Shown here in pieces: positions 17,495 to 24,952 of a stretch of DNA of 57,806 nucleotides. The notes below the pieces were generated by a model, which was not told the origin of the DNA, did no database searches, and was given only the letters and a program-made list of their open reading frames with translations. The translations under genes and the position numbers were made by a program. Numbering within the stretch: position 1 is the stretch's first letter; each line of letters starts with the position of its first letter. The stretch covers positions 1 through 57,806 of the forward strand of contig JACSDG010000012.1 of assembly GCA_015660855.1 (NCBI GenBank), in the 5' to 3' direction. Origin of the DNA: Magnetococcales bacterium. GTDB taxonomy: Bacteria > Pseudomonadota > Magnetococcia > Magnetococcales > UBA8363.

Positions 17495-18627
17495 GTGAGC
17501 GATTACGCAATTTTGTTGCCGATCTTCTGGAGCATTCGGGGGCGGTCATCGAGCGCATTGAACCCGACGGACTGGAGGTGCTTTCTCCCGCCGACGTGCG
17601 TGCCGCCCTGTCGCTGCCGGAACTGGCTAGGCTTGGATTTTCACCCGAGTTGCCTTCGGGTGCCCAACGGGTTGGTTTGGAATCGGACTGGCTGGAGCGT
17701 TTCCATGGGCTGATGGGGGAACATGGAAACTGGGCGCGTTTATCCTGGGAATCCGGTCAGTCTTTATTTTCCAATCCCGAAAAAATATTGGAGCATGGTC
17801 TGGTCCTGAACAATGCAGTTTTTCGTTTGGAATCGGTTCAACCGGCCTGGACCCGTTATTTGCTCCTGGTGTTTCGTTTTACCGCCATGTCCGAAGAAAA
17901 ACGCGAGGGGGTGATTCGCGTCGGTTTCAACATGGCCAATGGGGCCACACTGGATGGTTTTCTGGATTCTTTGTGGTCCGAACTGTTGCTGGATGAACCG
18001 TGGCGTCGAGATGCAAGTGGTATTTCTGCGGATGTGGTGCTACCGGAAGTGTGGGAGGTTGAAAAAGTTTTCCAGGTGGTTCGACGCGCGTTACCGTTGC
18101 GCGTTGCAGAACGGTTGGAACGGTTCATTCAAGGGCTGAAGCGGCGGCAGAATGGCGATATAGACCGGTTGCACGGTTATTTTTCCGACATGCAGAAGGA
18201 AATTGTGGAGCGCATGGCCAAAGAGGCGAAAGGGGAGGCCGCCGACGCGGAAAAATTCACTCAGCGTTTGGCCTCCATAGAACGTGAATATCACAGCAAG
18301 GTCAACGATCTGCGTCAAAAATATGCTTTGCGTGTGGATACACGTTTTGTTCAGGGGATGATCCTTGAAATGCCGGTTTACCGTTTGCACCTGCTCATCA
18401 AAAGGAAGAAGGGTGAACGTCATTTTCATCTGGACTGGAATCCGGTGGTTCGCAAGTTGGAGACCCCCCCGTGCGAATACAGTTTTACCTGGACCACGGC
18501 GCGCGTCGTCTGTGACGAGGCCTTGCATCTGGTCAGTGCCGAGGCCCACGCGGGATGTCGGGCTTGCGGCAAATCTTTCTGTCGTGCCTGCCATGGGGAA
18601 AAATGCCCGAAGTGCGGTCAGGCCTGA
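17491..18627 (+). CDS. Unknown protein with C-terminal zinc ribbon, coupled to SNF2 helicase
   Basis: The 378-residue protein is not recognised as a named family. Its start overlaps the helicase stop (ATGA), which argues for equimolar production and physical partnership. The C-terminus has paired cysteines, 'CRACGKSFCRACHGEKCPKC', a treble-clef or zinc-ribbon-like module. The central part has a charged, probably coiled-coil segment ('RRQNGDIDRLHGYFSDMQKE' to 'VNDLRQKYALRVDTRF'), followed by a beta-rich region ('VYRLHLLIKRKKGERHFHLD'). A role as specificity or loading factor for the SNF2 motor is an inference from coupling. It is intact, with no frameshift seen. Confidence 0.75.
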   Translation: MSERLRNFVADLLEHSGAVIERIEPDGLEVLSPADVRAALSLPELARLGFSPELPSGAQRVGLESDWLERFHGLMGEHGNWARLSWESGQSLFSNPEKILEHGLVLNNAVFRLESVQPAWTRYLLLVFRFTAMSEEKREGVIRVGFNMANGATLDGFLDSLWSELLLDEPWRRDASGISADVVLPEVWEVEKVFQVVRRALPLRVAERLERFIQGLKRRQNGDIDRLHGYFSDMQKEIVERMAKEAKGEAADAEKFTQRLASIEREYHSKVNDLRQKYALRVDTRFVQGMILEMPVYRLHLLIKRKKGERHFHLDWNPVVRKLETPPCEYSFTWTTARVVCDEALHLVSAEAHAGCRACGKSFCRACHGEKCPKCGQA

Positions 18628-18796
18628 AGCGTGATCGGCCCGTCTTTTGCGTTTTCTCTCGAAGATAAAGGTCTGACTTGCGTCTTGATGTGGTTTGTTG
18701 TATGAAAGGCGTCATGAGTTTGCCTGGGAAACGAGGCCGAATGCGGTTCGTTTCTTAAGGAGTGTTCCGCCATAATTTTTCAATCATAGGTTCTTC

Positions 18797-19642
18797 ATGC
18801 CGCAGCAGTGCCAAGAATGTTCTTTGGAAATTCCCGTCTATGTGGGAAGTTGCCCCCATTGCGCACGCCCGTCCTTGTTTCCTAACGTGACGGATGCAGG
18901 CCAGCCAGAAAAGCGACAGGCTTTGGCTGGTCGCTATCAACAGGCGTGTTCTGAGGCGAGTTCTCGTGGAGCCGGAGGGGAGGTGCATGCTTTTGCAGAA
19001 CAAGTGGAGCAAAACGCCAAGGTGTGCATTGCCCGCTATGCGTGGGAGGTGAAGCGGCTTGTCGCCAGCGAGCATCATGTGTATGGATCTTTTTATCAGG
19101 AAGTGGATGCGGGTCTTCGCTTGCCTGAAGAGAACTCTTGGGATTCTTTGCGAAAAGTGGCCGATCAAATTGTTCTCCCCCACTACCAAAAGGAAATTCG
19201 TTTTGGTTGTCTTTCCCTAAACAACGCGGGTCCGGGCAAATATGGGGAAGCGTTCCTGGCGCTCGAAAAAAAAATGATTGAACACCGGACGACATTGTTT
19301 GAAACCAATTCGGCCCGCTATATCGGGGATAATCCGGGGTTGAAGGAACTGCCTCCGGGTATGCAGGCGGTGTGGGAGGATCGCGCCAGACTGGCGGTTG
19401 CCAAACTGGCGGTGTATATTGGTGTAGGTACGACTGCGGGCGATTTTCCCGCCATTCTGCTCAAGGATGCCCCGCACGATGGCGATGAATATATTGAAGC
19501 TCATGTTTATGGTTCCATCACCATTCGGACCGTGGGTCAGGTGACCTTTTCTTCCGTTGTTAAAAAGGAGCACACGAGGGTTTTTTTTAGAAATATTAAA
19601 CGAAAATTGAAAATAATGAACATCGTCATGGAGCAGCGTTGA
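18797..19642 (+). CDS. Unknown protein with N-terminal zinc ribbon
   Basis: This 281-residue protein starts with 'CQECSLEIPVYVGSCPHC', a four-Cys zinc ribbon. The middle region is helical and charged, and the C-terminal part is beta-rich ('AVYIGVGTTAGDFPAILLKD', 'VYGSITIRTVGQVTFSSV'). No enzyme motif was recognised. AGG lies six bases before the ATG. It is separated from the preceding zinc-ribbon gene by 169 bp, but its stop overlaps the ATG of the TPR gene (TGATG at 19640-19644), so the latter two are coupled. Together with the SNF2 gene it forms a four-gene set of unknown function. Confidence 0.7.
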   Translation: MPQQCQECSLEIPVYVGSCPHCARPSLFPNVTDAGQPEKRQALAGRYQQACSEASSRGAGGEVHAFAEQVEQNAKVCIARYAWEVKRLVASEHHVYGSFYQEVDAGLRLPEENSWDSLRKVADQIVLPHYQKEIRFGCLSLNNAGPGKYGEAFLALEKKMIEHRTTLFETNSARYIGDNPGLKELPPGMQAVWEDRARLAVAKLAVYIGVGTTAGDFPAILLKDAPHDGDEYIEAHVYGSITIRTVGQVTFSSVVKKEHTRVFFRNIKRKLKIMNIVMEQR

Positions 19643-20997
19643 TGCGTGCCGTTGTGTTGGGATTGGCAGAGAGGGCGATTCTTGAAGACGGGGGGCGTTT
19701 TTTCTCCTTTTGCCCGGAGGTGGACGCTGCTCCCGTCCCCTGTGATTCCTGGGAGGTTTCCCGGTTGCTGACTGTGAGCGGTCGGCGGCGGTATTTGGAT
19801 CAGGCCAAGTTGGACGATGTCAAACGTTGTTTGCAGGAGTTGGTCCGACAAGAAATGGCTTTGGATCTGTTTTTGATGTTGTTTGATGGCGATTGTGACG
19901 CGGATTTGCGGCGGGAAGCCGCAGGGGAATTGAACTCGTTGTTGGCAGATGCGACCACGCGCGTTGGCCTGGAGGGGGTAATGTACGCCCTGCCCATGCC
20001 GGAATCCGCCGATTTGGTCGCAGCCCGCAACGTTTGCAACGATCACGTCCCCCATGTCCAGGAGTTTCTGAAACTTTTGTTAAATGCACAGGGCCTCGTT
20101 CGCAGTGCCCGTGCTGCCTGGGATAAAACTTGTGAGCAACATTTTGATAGCTCGGAGGGACGCAGCCGCGCCTTGGCCCTGGCTCACGAGCATGCTTTTT
20201 TTCCTCGTGTGGTGCGCGCCATGGCGAATGACGGTCTGTGGCAAGGGACTTTGTTCGACTTGCATAAGAGGCTGCCCAGTCTGCGCGGACTTATCAACCA
20301 ATGGACGCATTCCCTGAAACCCGCCGCAGTCGCACCCATAACCCGGCCCATGCCGGACATGGGGTCAGGAGAAGGCAGGAAGCGCCCCTCCAAACACCCA
20401 CAGAATTTGGCCAGCACCGCAAATCCACTCAAACATGTCGAACAGCTCAAGGATGATTTTAAGCGGGTAATCGCTTTGCGCGATTTTACCGAGGCTGAGA
20501 ACGTCTTGGACCAGTTGCTGCGATTCCATGAAGAGGGGGGACATTCTGGAAAGCGCAAAAAAAGCGGTAGAGCTTTTGCCGCCAAATCCCTCTGCGATTT
20601 GGCCATGTTTTGCAAAAAACAGGGGCTTTACGATTGGCAATTGCGGCTGGCGGAAATGGCTGTGGGTTACAACTCTGAGGATCCACAAACTTGGTCACAC
20701 AAGGGTGGGGCCCTGGCGGAAAACAACAAATTGGAAGAAGCACTCAAAGTTTTTGACGACGCTTTCCTGAAATTTCCGGGAGATGTTGTGGCAAAAACCG
20801 GCCGAGCCGAAGTATTGAAATCGCTCAACCGATTGGAAGACTCGTTGTTGGCCTATGACGAAGTGATCGAGAAATTTCCGGTCAATGTTGTGGCAAAAAA
20901 CGGCCGAGCCGAAGTATTGAAATCGCTCAACCGATTGGAAGACTCGTTGTTGGCCTATGACGAAGTGATCGAGAAATTTCCGGGAGATAAGTATTGA
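19642..20997 (+). CDS. TPR-repeat protein, N-terminal part (frameshifted)
   Basis: The N-terminal 220 residues are unrecognised. From about residue 270 the protein consists of tetratricopeptide-type helices, ending with two nearly identical 34-residue units ('GRAEVLKSLNRLEDSLLAYD'). The frame stops at TGA 20995-20997, just after a third repeat unit that has lost 25 bp. The next frame continues with the same repeat and further TPR-like sequence, so this and the following entry are the two halves of one former gene of about 660 codons. The ATG at 19642 overlaps the stop of the upstream gene. TPR proteins act as protein-binding scaffolds; here the partners may be the two zinc-ribbon proteins and the SNF2 motor. 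The truncated product would keep its first TPRs. Confidence 0.75.
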   Translation: MRAVVLGLAERAILEDGGRFFSFCPEVDAAPVPCDSWEVSRLLTVSGRRRYLDQAKLDDVKRCLQELVRQEMALDLFLMLFDGDCDADLRREAAGELNSLLADATTRVGLEGVMYALPMPESADLVAARNVCNDHVPHVQEFLKLLLNAQGLVRSARAAWDKTCEQHFDSSEGRSRALALAHEHAFFPRVVRAMANDGLWQGTLFDLHKRLPSLRGLINQWTHSLKPAAVAPITRPMPDMGSGEGRKRPSKHPQNLASTANPLKHVEQLKDDFKRVIALRDFTEAENVLDQLLRFHEEGGHSGKRKKSGRAFAAKSLCDLAMFCKKQGLYDWQLRLAEMAVGYNSEDPQTWSHKGGALAENNKLEEALKVFDDAFLKFPGDVVAKTGRAEVLKSLNRLEDSLLAYDEVIEKFPVNVVAKNGRAEVLKSLNRLEDSLLAYDEVIEKFPGDKY

Positions 20998-21036
20998 AAT
21001 CGCTCAACCGATTGGAAGACTCGTTGTTGGCCTATG
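20785..21036. repeat. 102-bp tandem repeat in TPR gene (2.5 copies)
   Basis: Units are 20785-20886, 20887-20988 and a partial unit 20989-21036. The first two differ at only a few positions. The third lacks the first 25 bases (GTTGTGGCAAAAACCGGCCG plus AGCCG), shifting the reading frame. One unit equals one 34-residue TPR. Near-identity suggests recent duplication or gene conversion. Confidence 0.9.
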
Positions 21037-21596
21037 GTGTTGTGCTCAGGCAGGCACCATGGAACCAGGTTGCTCGGAATGGTAAAGCCTCTGTATTGAT
21101 TCTCCTGGAAAAACCGGATGAGGCTATGACGATGCTATCGCACCATGAACGGCCCAGGACGAATGATGACTGGATAGCGCAACACATGGTGGGAATGGTC
21201 CATGTTCGTGCTGGTCGATTGGCCGAGGCACAAGCCATTTTCCAAGACGGGCTTGAAAATGGTCCGCCACTCGACAGGGATTATTTTCGTCTTGGTTTGG
21301 CGACGGTTTGTCTGCGTCAAAAGAGTTTTCGGGAGGTTCTCAATCTAATGCCTCTTGTCCGTATGCCCAAGTTGGTGGGTGCATCCCGGGTGTTGACTCT
21401 GCATGCCCAATGCGCTCTAGGCCAGAAAGACGCTGCCAGGGAAACCCACCGGCTCTTCCATGGGACCATGTCCGGCTTGTGCATGGGATTGCCGGACGCC
21501 ATTGTGAGTTATTTCGAGGGTCGATCTCCTGCCAATCAGGAGATATTATTGCAACAGATTTATCGGCAGGAGGTCGATTGTCAGCTTGCGGCATGA
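20994..21596 (+). pseudogene. TPR-repeat protein, C-terminal part (out of frame with upstream half)
   Basis: The 200-codon frame opens inside the third, shortened tandem repeat ('KSLNRLEDSLLAYG') and continues with TPR-like helices ('AQHMVGMVHVRAGRLAEAQA', 'RLGLATVCLRQKSFREVL'). The only start near its beginning is TTG at 20994, which overlaps the upstream stop (TTGA), so low-level coupled translation is possible. It most likely represents the C-terminus of the upstream TPR gene, separated by a 25-bp loss. It ends two bases before the convergent rlmM stop. If the repeat number changes by recombination the full-length protein could be restored. Confidence 0.7.
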
Positions 21597-21597
21597 G

Positions 21598-22671
21598 TCA
21601 TTTCCCCAACTTTAAAAACCCCGTCACCTCTTCACGATCATGGTATAATTGGCGGAAATGCAACTGAAAAGTTTGTCCGTTGCGGCGGAGTTTTGCAGAG
21701 ATTCTGTCACGACACAGTACCACTTCTTCCTGGCGTTTTTTCATGGGCAGTTTAAGGTTGAAAATGGCGTTGCGGCACCAACCTTTTTCGGCCCAGTGGG
21801 TGATCAGATCGGCAACCCTGCGGGGTTTGTCAAGGATGTCACATAACAGCCAGTCGGGGGGAAATGGGGGGCGGAAACGAAAGCCATCTTCCCGCACATG
21901 ACGTACCAGGGGGGAGGCGGTGACGTGGTCGGCCAGGGCACCCCGGTCCACGGCGGTGACTTTTATCCCGCGCTGGACCATGGCCCAGGTCCATCCCCCA
22001 GGAGCTGCCCCCAAATCCACCGCCGTCTGTCCGGGGACAACCAACCTGTTGGAGGATCCCGGGTGGCTGAACCAGTTCAATGCCTCTTCAAGTTTCAGGG
22101 CGGAGCGGCTGGGGGCGTTGGCAGGGAGGCGCAGTCGCGGCACGCCCATGGGCCAGCGGGAGCTGTTGCAGGGCAGGGAATACCCTGTCATCGCCCTCAC
22201 CCCCGATAAAAATACCACTTCCCCACGGACTCCCCCTGCCACCGGATCCCAAACCCCGTCTTCTCGCAAAAGCTTTTCCAAACGTTCGTGCAAGGTTCGG
22301 CACAGTGGGGCCAAAACACGGCTTTCATCGTTGTCGGGCCATCCCAGCCATAAATCGGAAAAAGCTCCGATCCTTTCGGCCAAAGTTTGCAGCCGCAAGC
22401 GCAACGGGCTGATGCGGTCTCCAGGGGTCAAAGGGGCGGAGCCATCATCTACGGCGACAATGTGCCGGGCAAAAACCAATCGAGAAAATGAAAGTCTTTC
22501 GATCAGAATGCCCGTGTCTTTACGCGCATCCGGTTTGAGCAGGACATGACCAGGAAACGCCTCCCCTTGAGCACTTATGCCGGTCTTGCCCACGGCTGTT
22601 TCCAGCTCCAACAGACATTCCTGTTCAAAACCGGAACGACAAAAAACCAGCAATTGCGTTGGTGTTTCCAT
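21598..22671 (-). CDS. rlmM: 23S rRNA 2'-O-ribose cytidine methyltransferase RlmM
   Basis: The 357-residue protein matches the RlmM (YgdE) length and layout. An N-terminal THUMP-like region (residues 1-170) precedes a Rossmann methyltransferase domain with the SAM motif 'DLGAAPGGWTWAMVQRG' and catalytic-type segments 'DWLLCDILDKP' and 'NLKLPMKKR'; the Asp and Lys fit the K-D-K-E 2'-O-methyltransferase tetrad. In E. coli it modifies C2498 of 23S rRNA. It is the last gene of a minus-strand run, with only 18 bp to the upstream acyltransferase gene, so it may share the polysaccharide transcript. It converges with the TPR gene end at a distance of one base. Confidence 0.93.
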   Translation of the reverse strand: METPTQLLVFCRSGFEQECLLELETAVGKTGISAQGEAFPGHVLLKPDARKDTGILIERLSFSRLVFARHIVAVDDGSAPLTPGDRISPLRLRLQTLAERIGAFSDLWLGWPDNDESRVLAPLCRTLHERLEKLLREDGVWDPVAGGVRGEVVFLSGVRAMTGYSLPCNSSRWPMGVPRLRLPANAPSRSALKLEEALNWFSHPGSSNRLVVPGQTAVDLGAAPGGWTWAMVQRGIKVTAVDRGALADHVTASPLVRHVREDGFRFRPPFPPDWLLCDILDKPRRVADLITHWAEKGWCRNAIFNLKLPMKKRQEEVVLCRDRISAKLRRNGQTFQLHFRQLYHDREEVTGFLKLGK

Positions 22672-22689
22672 GAGTTACCCTTCTTGGGG

Positions 22690-23097
22690 TCAGCAAAAAT
22701 AGGGAAAGTGACTGAGGACGTAGTCAAGTTTGGATTTTCTGACCCCGATTTTTTTGGCGGGTATCCCGGCAACGACAGCCATGGGTTCCACATCGCGGGT
22801 CACCACGGCATTGCTCGCCACCACCGCCCCCTGGCCGATGGTGACCCCCGGAAGTACCGTCACACGGGAGGCGAGCCAGACATGATCTTCAATGATAATA
22901 TTGGCCCCCCGCACATGGTGCTGATCGCTGTGGGGATCGTGCTCCAAAGTGTACAGGCAGCACTCACGGGCAATATCGACATTATCGCCAATTTCAATGC
23001 GTCCTACCCGACCATCCAACAAGACGTTGGTGCCGACGACCGAATGTTTGCCGATGCGAATTTTCCCCCGATCCAAACCGGTGTACAAAAATTCCAC
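22690..23097 (-). CDS. Hexapeptide-repeat acyltransferase, N-terminus out of frame
   Basis: The 135 residues contain left-handed beta-helix repeats ('KIRIGKHSVVGTNVLL', 'RIEIGDNVDIARECCLYTLE'), the catalytic His in 'LEHDPHSD', and a C-terminal 'VTRDVEPMAVVAGIPAKKIG' typical of WcaF/LacA-like O-acetyltransferases. The only start is GTG at 23097. The residues that normally precede this domain ('RLFIYNKVINRLPF') are instead encoded at the end of the upstream glycosyltransferase frame, one base out of register. Either the gene starts internally and is slightly short, or a frameshift near 23,100-23,130 has separated its N-terminus. The role is probably acetylation of a surface polysaccharide sugar. 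Confidence 0.75.
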   Translation of the reverse strand: MEFLYTGLDRGKIRIGKHSVVGTNVLLDGRVGRIEIGDNVDIARECCLYTLEHDPHSDQHHVRGANIIIEDHVWLASRVTVLPGVTIGQGAVVASNAVVTRDVEPMAVVAGIPAKKIGVRKSKLDYVLSHFPYFC

Positions 23098-24191
23098 TCC
23101 CGGCAGAATATTGCTTCCTTCAAAATGGCAAAAGGGAGACGATTGATCACTTTATTATAAATAAACAAGCGCAATCCCAGGAGCAGATAAATCCATTCCA
23201 TGAGCCATCCATCGGGGGTGGATTTTTTCTCACTCCCCTTGCGGTGGATTCCCAGAAGTTCGAGTATCTTCCAAAAAAAGAATCCCCCCACATACCCGGC
23301 ATACAGTCTGAGCAGGTTGAGCCAACCCCGGGGGGAACGGCCAAAACGCCAAACCCACAATACCTGGGTGCGCAGGTTAAACCAGGATTTATTGTCGATG
23401 AAGGAACGCAGAAAAAGATCCAGCCGATTTTTGTGCGGCAATCCCGAACTTGAAGTATCGTTCCAAATTTTAAGATCGGGAAGGACGGTAATGGTAAACC
23501 CCGCCTGTTTGGCCCGCAGGCAATAATCGGCATCCCCCGCGTACTGGGGAAACCAACGGTCATCCCAAAAGCCGATGCGGGTGACCACCTGGCGATGGAG
23601 CACGGTTCCCATACCGCCGACCCAGTCCACCTGCCGGGGTTGGGAAAAAGCCTCCGAATCTTTTTGTCCGGTTCCGATCAGTTGGCTGCGGGTGGTTATG
23701 GGATCAAACAGGCAGCCCATGGAAAAAAGGGTGTCGGGGGGATCGAGAAAATACAGTTTGGACCCGATTAGGCCGTGGGGATCCTGATGGGGCAGATGCG
23801 CGAAAAGGCGGTCAAAATAATCATCCTGGCATTTGATGTCGTTGTTCCACAACACCAACCAGTCGGTTTGCAGACTGTTGAGGGCATAACGCGCCCCCAT
23901 GTTGATGGCACCGCTCCACCACAGATTGCCGGGGCCTTCTAACAGATGAATGTGGGGATGCTGCTTGCGGATGAATTCGCCACTGCCATCGGTGGATCCG
24001 TCGTCGATAACAATCACCTCGGCGATGATGTTGGGGTGGCTCTTGGCCAGTTTTAAACTTTGCTCCAGCCATGACAGCGTTTTTTGGGTGTAGGACAAAC
24101 CATTGTGGATGGGGATGAGTATCGCCACCCGGAGGCCGGATGTGTCGGGGAGCGGTTGGAGGGGGACACCCGTGTTGTCAGAATTCGCCAT
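23004..24191 (-). CDS. GT2 family glycosyltransferase with fused acyltransferase N-terminus
   Basis: This GT-A glycosyltransferase of 395 codons begins its catalytic domain near residue 20 ('RVAILIPIHNGLSYTQKTLS'), with 'VIVIDDGSTDGS', 'NLWWSGAINMGARYAL' and the metal-binding 'LWNNDIKC'. 'WVGGMGTVLHRQVV' and 'DADYCLRAKQAGF' fit rhamnosyltransferase-type GT2 enzymes. After about residue 300 the sequence becomes hydrophobic ('WLMEWIYLLLGLRLFIYNKV') and resembles the start of a WcaF-type acyltransferase; the last 30 residues read through the acyltransferase gene in a different frame and are probably not native. It overlaps the upstream methyltransferase-like gene by 14 bp. It should assemble a surface glycan from nucleotide sugars in the cytoplasm. 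Confidence 0.82.
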   Translation of the reverse strand: MANSDNTGVPLQPLPDTSGLRVAILIPIHNGLSYTQKTLSWLEQSLKLAKSHPNIIAEVIVIDDGSTDGSGEFIRKQHPHIHLLEGPGNLWWSGAINMGARYALNSLQTDWLVLWNNDIKCQDDYFDRLFAHLPHQDPHGLIGSKLYFLDPPDTLFSMGCLFDPITTRSQLIGTGQKDSEAFSQPRQVDWVGGMGTVLHRQVVTRIGFWDDRWFPQYAGDADYCLRAKQAGFTITVLPDLKIWNDTSSSGLPHKNRLDLFLRSFIDNKSWFNLRTQVLWVWRFGRSPRGWLNLLRLYAGYVGGFFFWKILELLGIHRKGSEKKSTPDGWLMEWIYLLLGLRLFIYNKVINRLPFAILKEAIFCREWNFCTPVWIGGKFASANIRSSAPTSCWMVG

Positions 24192-24912
24192 GGGATCCTT
24201 GTTTCCTTAATTTGAGGTAACAAAGCCAGGTGTAGGATCCCGCCTCGTCAAGATAGACTTGTAAATGTTCCCGCAGACAGGCGGCATCCCGGGCGTTGGG
24301 GGCAATGACAGGGTATGCGAGAAACAGACGCTCCTTGATTTTGGACAGCTCTCGTCCCATCAACCCTTTGATCCCTTTGGGGCGGCCAAAGTTTCTTTTA
24401 AATCCGCTGTGTGCCAACACCTGCTTTAAACTATAGCAGTCACCCTGCCCAGGGATATAGTTATCCTCAAACACCAGATGGGAAAAACCGAACCAATGGG
24501 CAGTTTTAACCCGTTCGTAGGCGTTTTGGTGGTCGTCGAAAAACAACAGGGTTTGCTCGCGCGGGAGGCCGGTCCAGTCCAACTGGGAAAAATCCTTGTT
24601 GAAATAATAGGCCCTGGGGGAGCGATAGCGGAGTCGGTCCAGGTTGATGTCGATGCAATGAATTTGGGCGTCGGGGCAGGCGTGTTCAAAGAACCAGGTT
24701 CCCTGGCCGTACCAAACGCCACTTTCAATGATGGCTTTGGGTTTAAGTTTTTTAAGGATAAACCAGATGGCAAACATATGGGGGGCACCCATGCCCCCCA
24801 TGTTTTCGCGGATGGGGCGTTGTTGGTAGAGTTCGGCAAACTCAGGCAACGCTTCCACCAACTCGGTCCTTGTCCATGGCACGGAACCGATGGTAGTGAC
24901 AGTGGGCATCAT
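24178..24912 (-). CDS. Class I SAM-dependent methyltransferase-like protein
   Basis: The protein has 244 residues from ATG 24912, which has GGAG five bases upstream; an upstream open stretch to 25116 runs inside the flippase gene and is rejected. The core 'AIIESGVWYGQGTWFFEHAC' followed by 'IHCIDINLDRLRY' is a glycine-poor SAM-binding motif I and acidic motif II, as in Methyltransf_24 or cephalosporin-hydroxylase-like proteins. 'LLFFDDHQNAYERV' and 'HLVFEDNYIPGQGDCYSLKQ' fit that group. It lies between flippase and GT2 genes and overlaps the latter by 14 bp, so it probably modifies a glycan or its precursor. The exact substrate is unknown. Confidence 0.7.
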   Translation of the reverse strand: MMPTVTTIGSVPWTRTELVEALPEFAELYQQRPIRENMGGMGAPHMFAIWFILKKLKPKAIIESGVWYGQGTWFFEHACPDAQIHCIDINLDRLRYRSPRAYYFNKDFSQLDWTGLPREQTLLFFDDHQNAYERVKTAHWFGFSHLVFEDNYIPGQGDCYSLKQVLAHSGFKRNFGRPKGIKGLMGRELSKIKERLFLAYPVIAPNARDAACLREHLQVYLDEAGSYTWLCYLKLRKQGSHGEF

Positions 24913-24952
24913 GAGTACTCCAGTGGATGGAAGAAAGAATACATAACCGTTC

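Noticed and set aside
20785-21036. CRISPR array
   Set aside because: Units are 102-bp contiguous coding repeats with no spacers; no Cas genes in the window.
15113-21596. DISARM or other named SNF2-containing defence system
   Set aside because: No methylase, PLD or DUF1998 protein is present; only the helicase class is shared.
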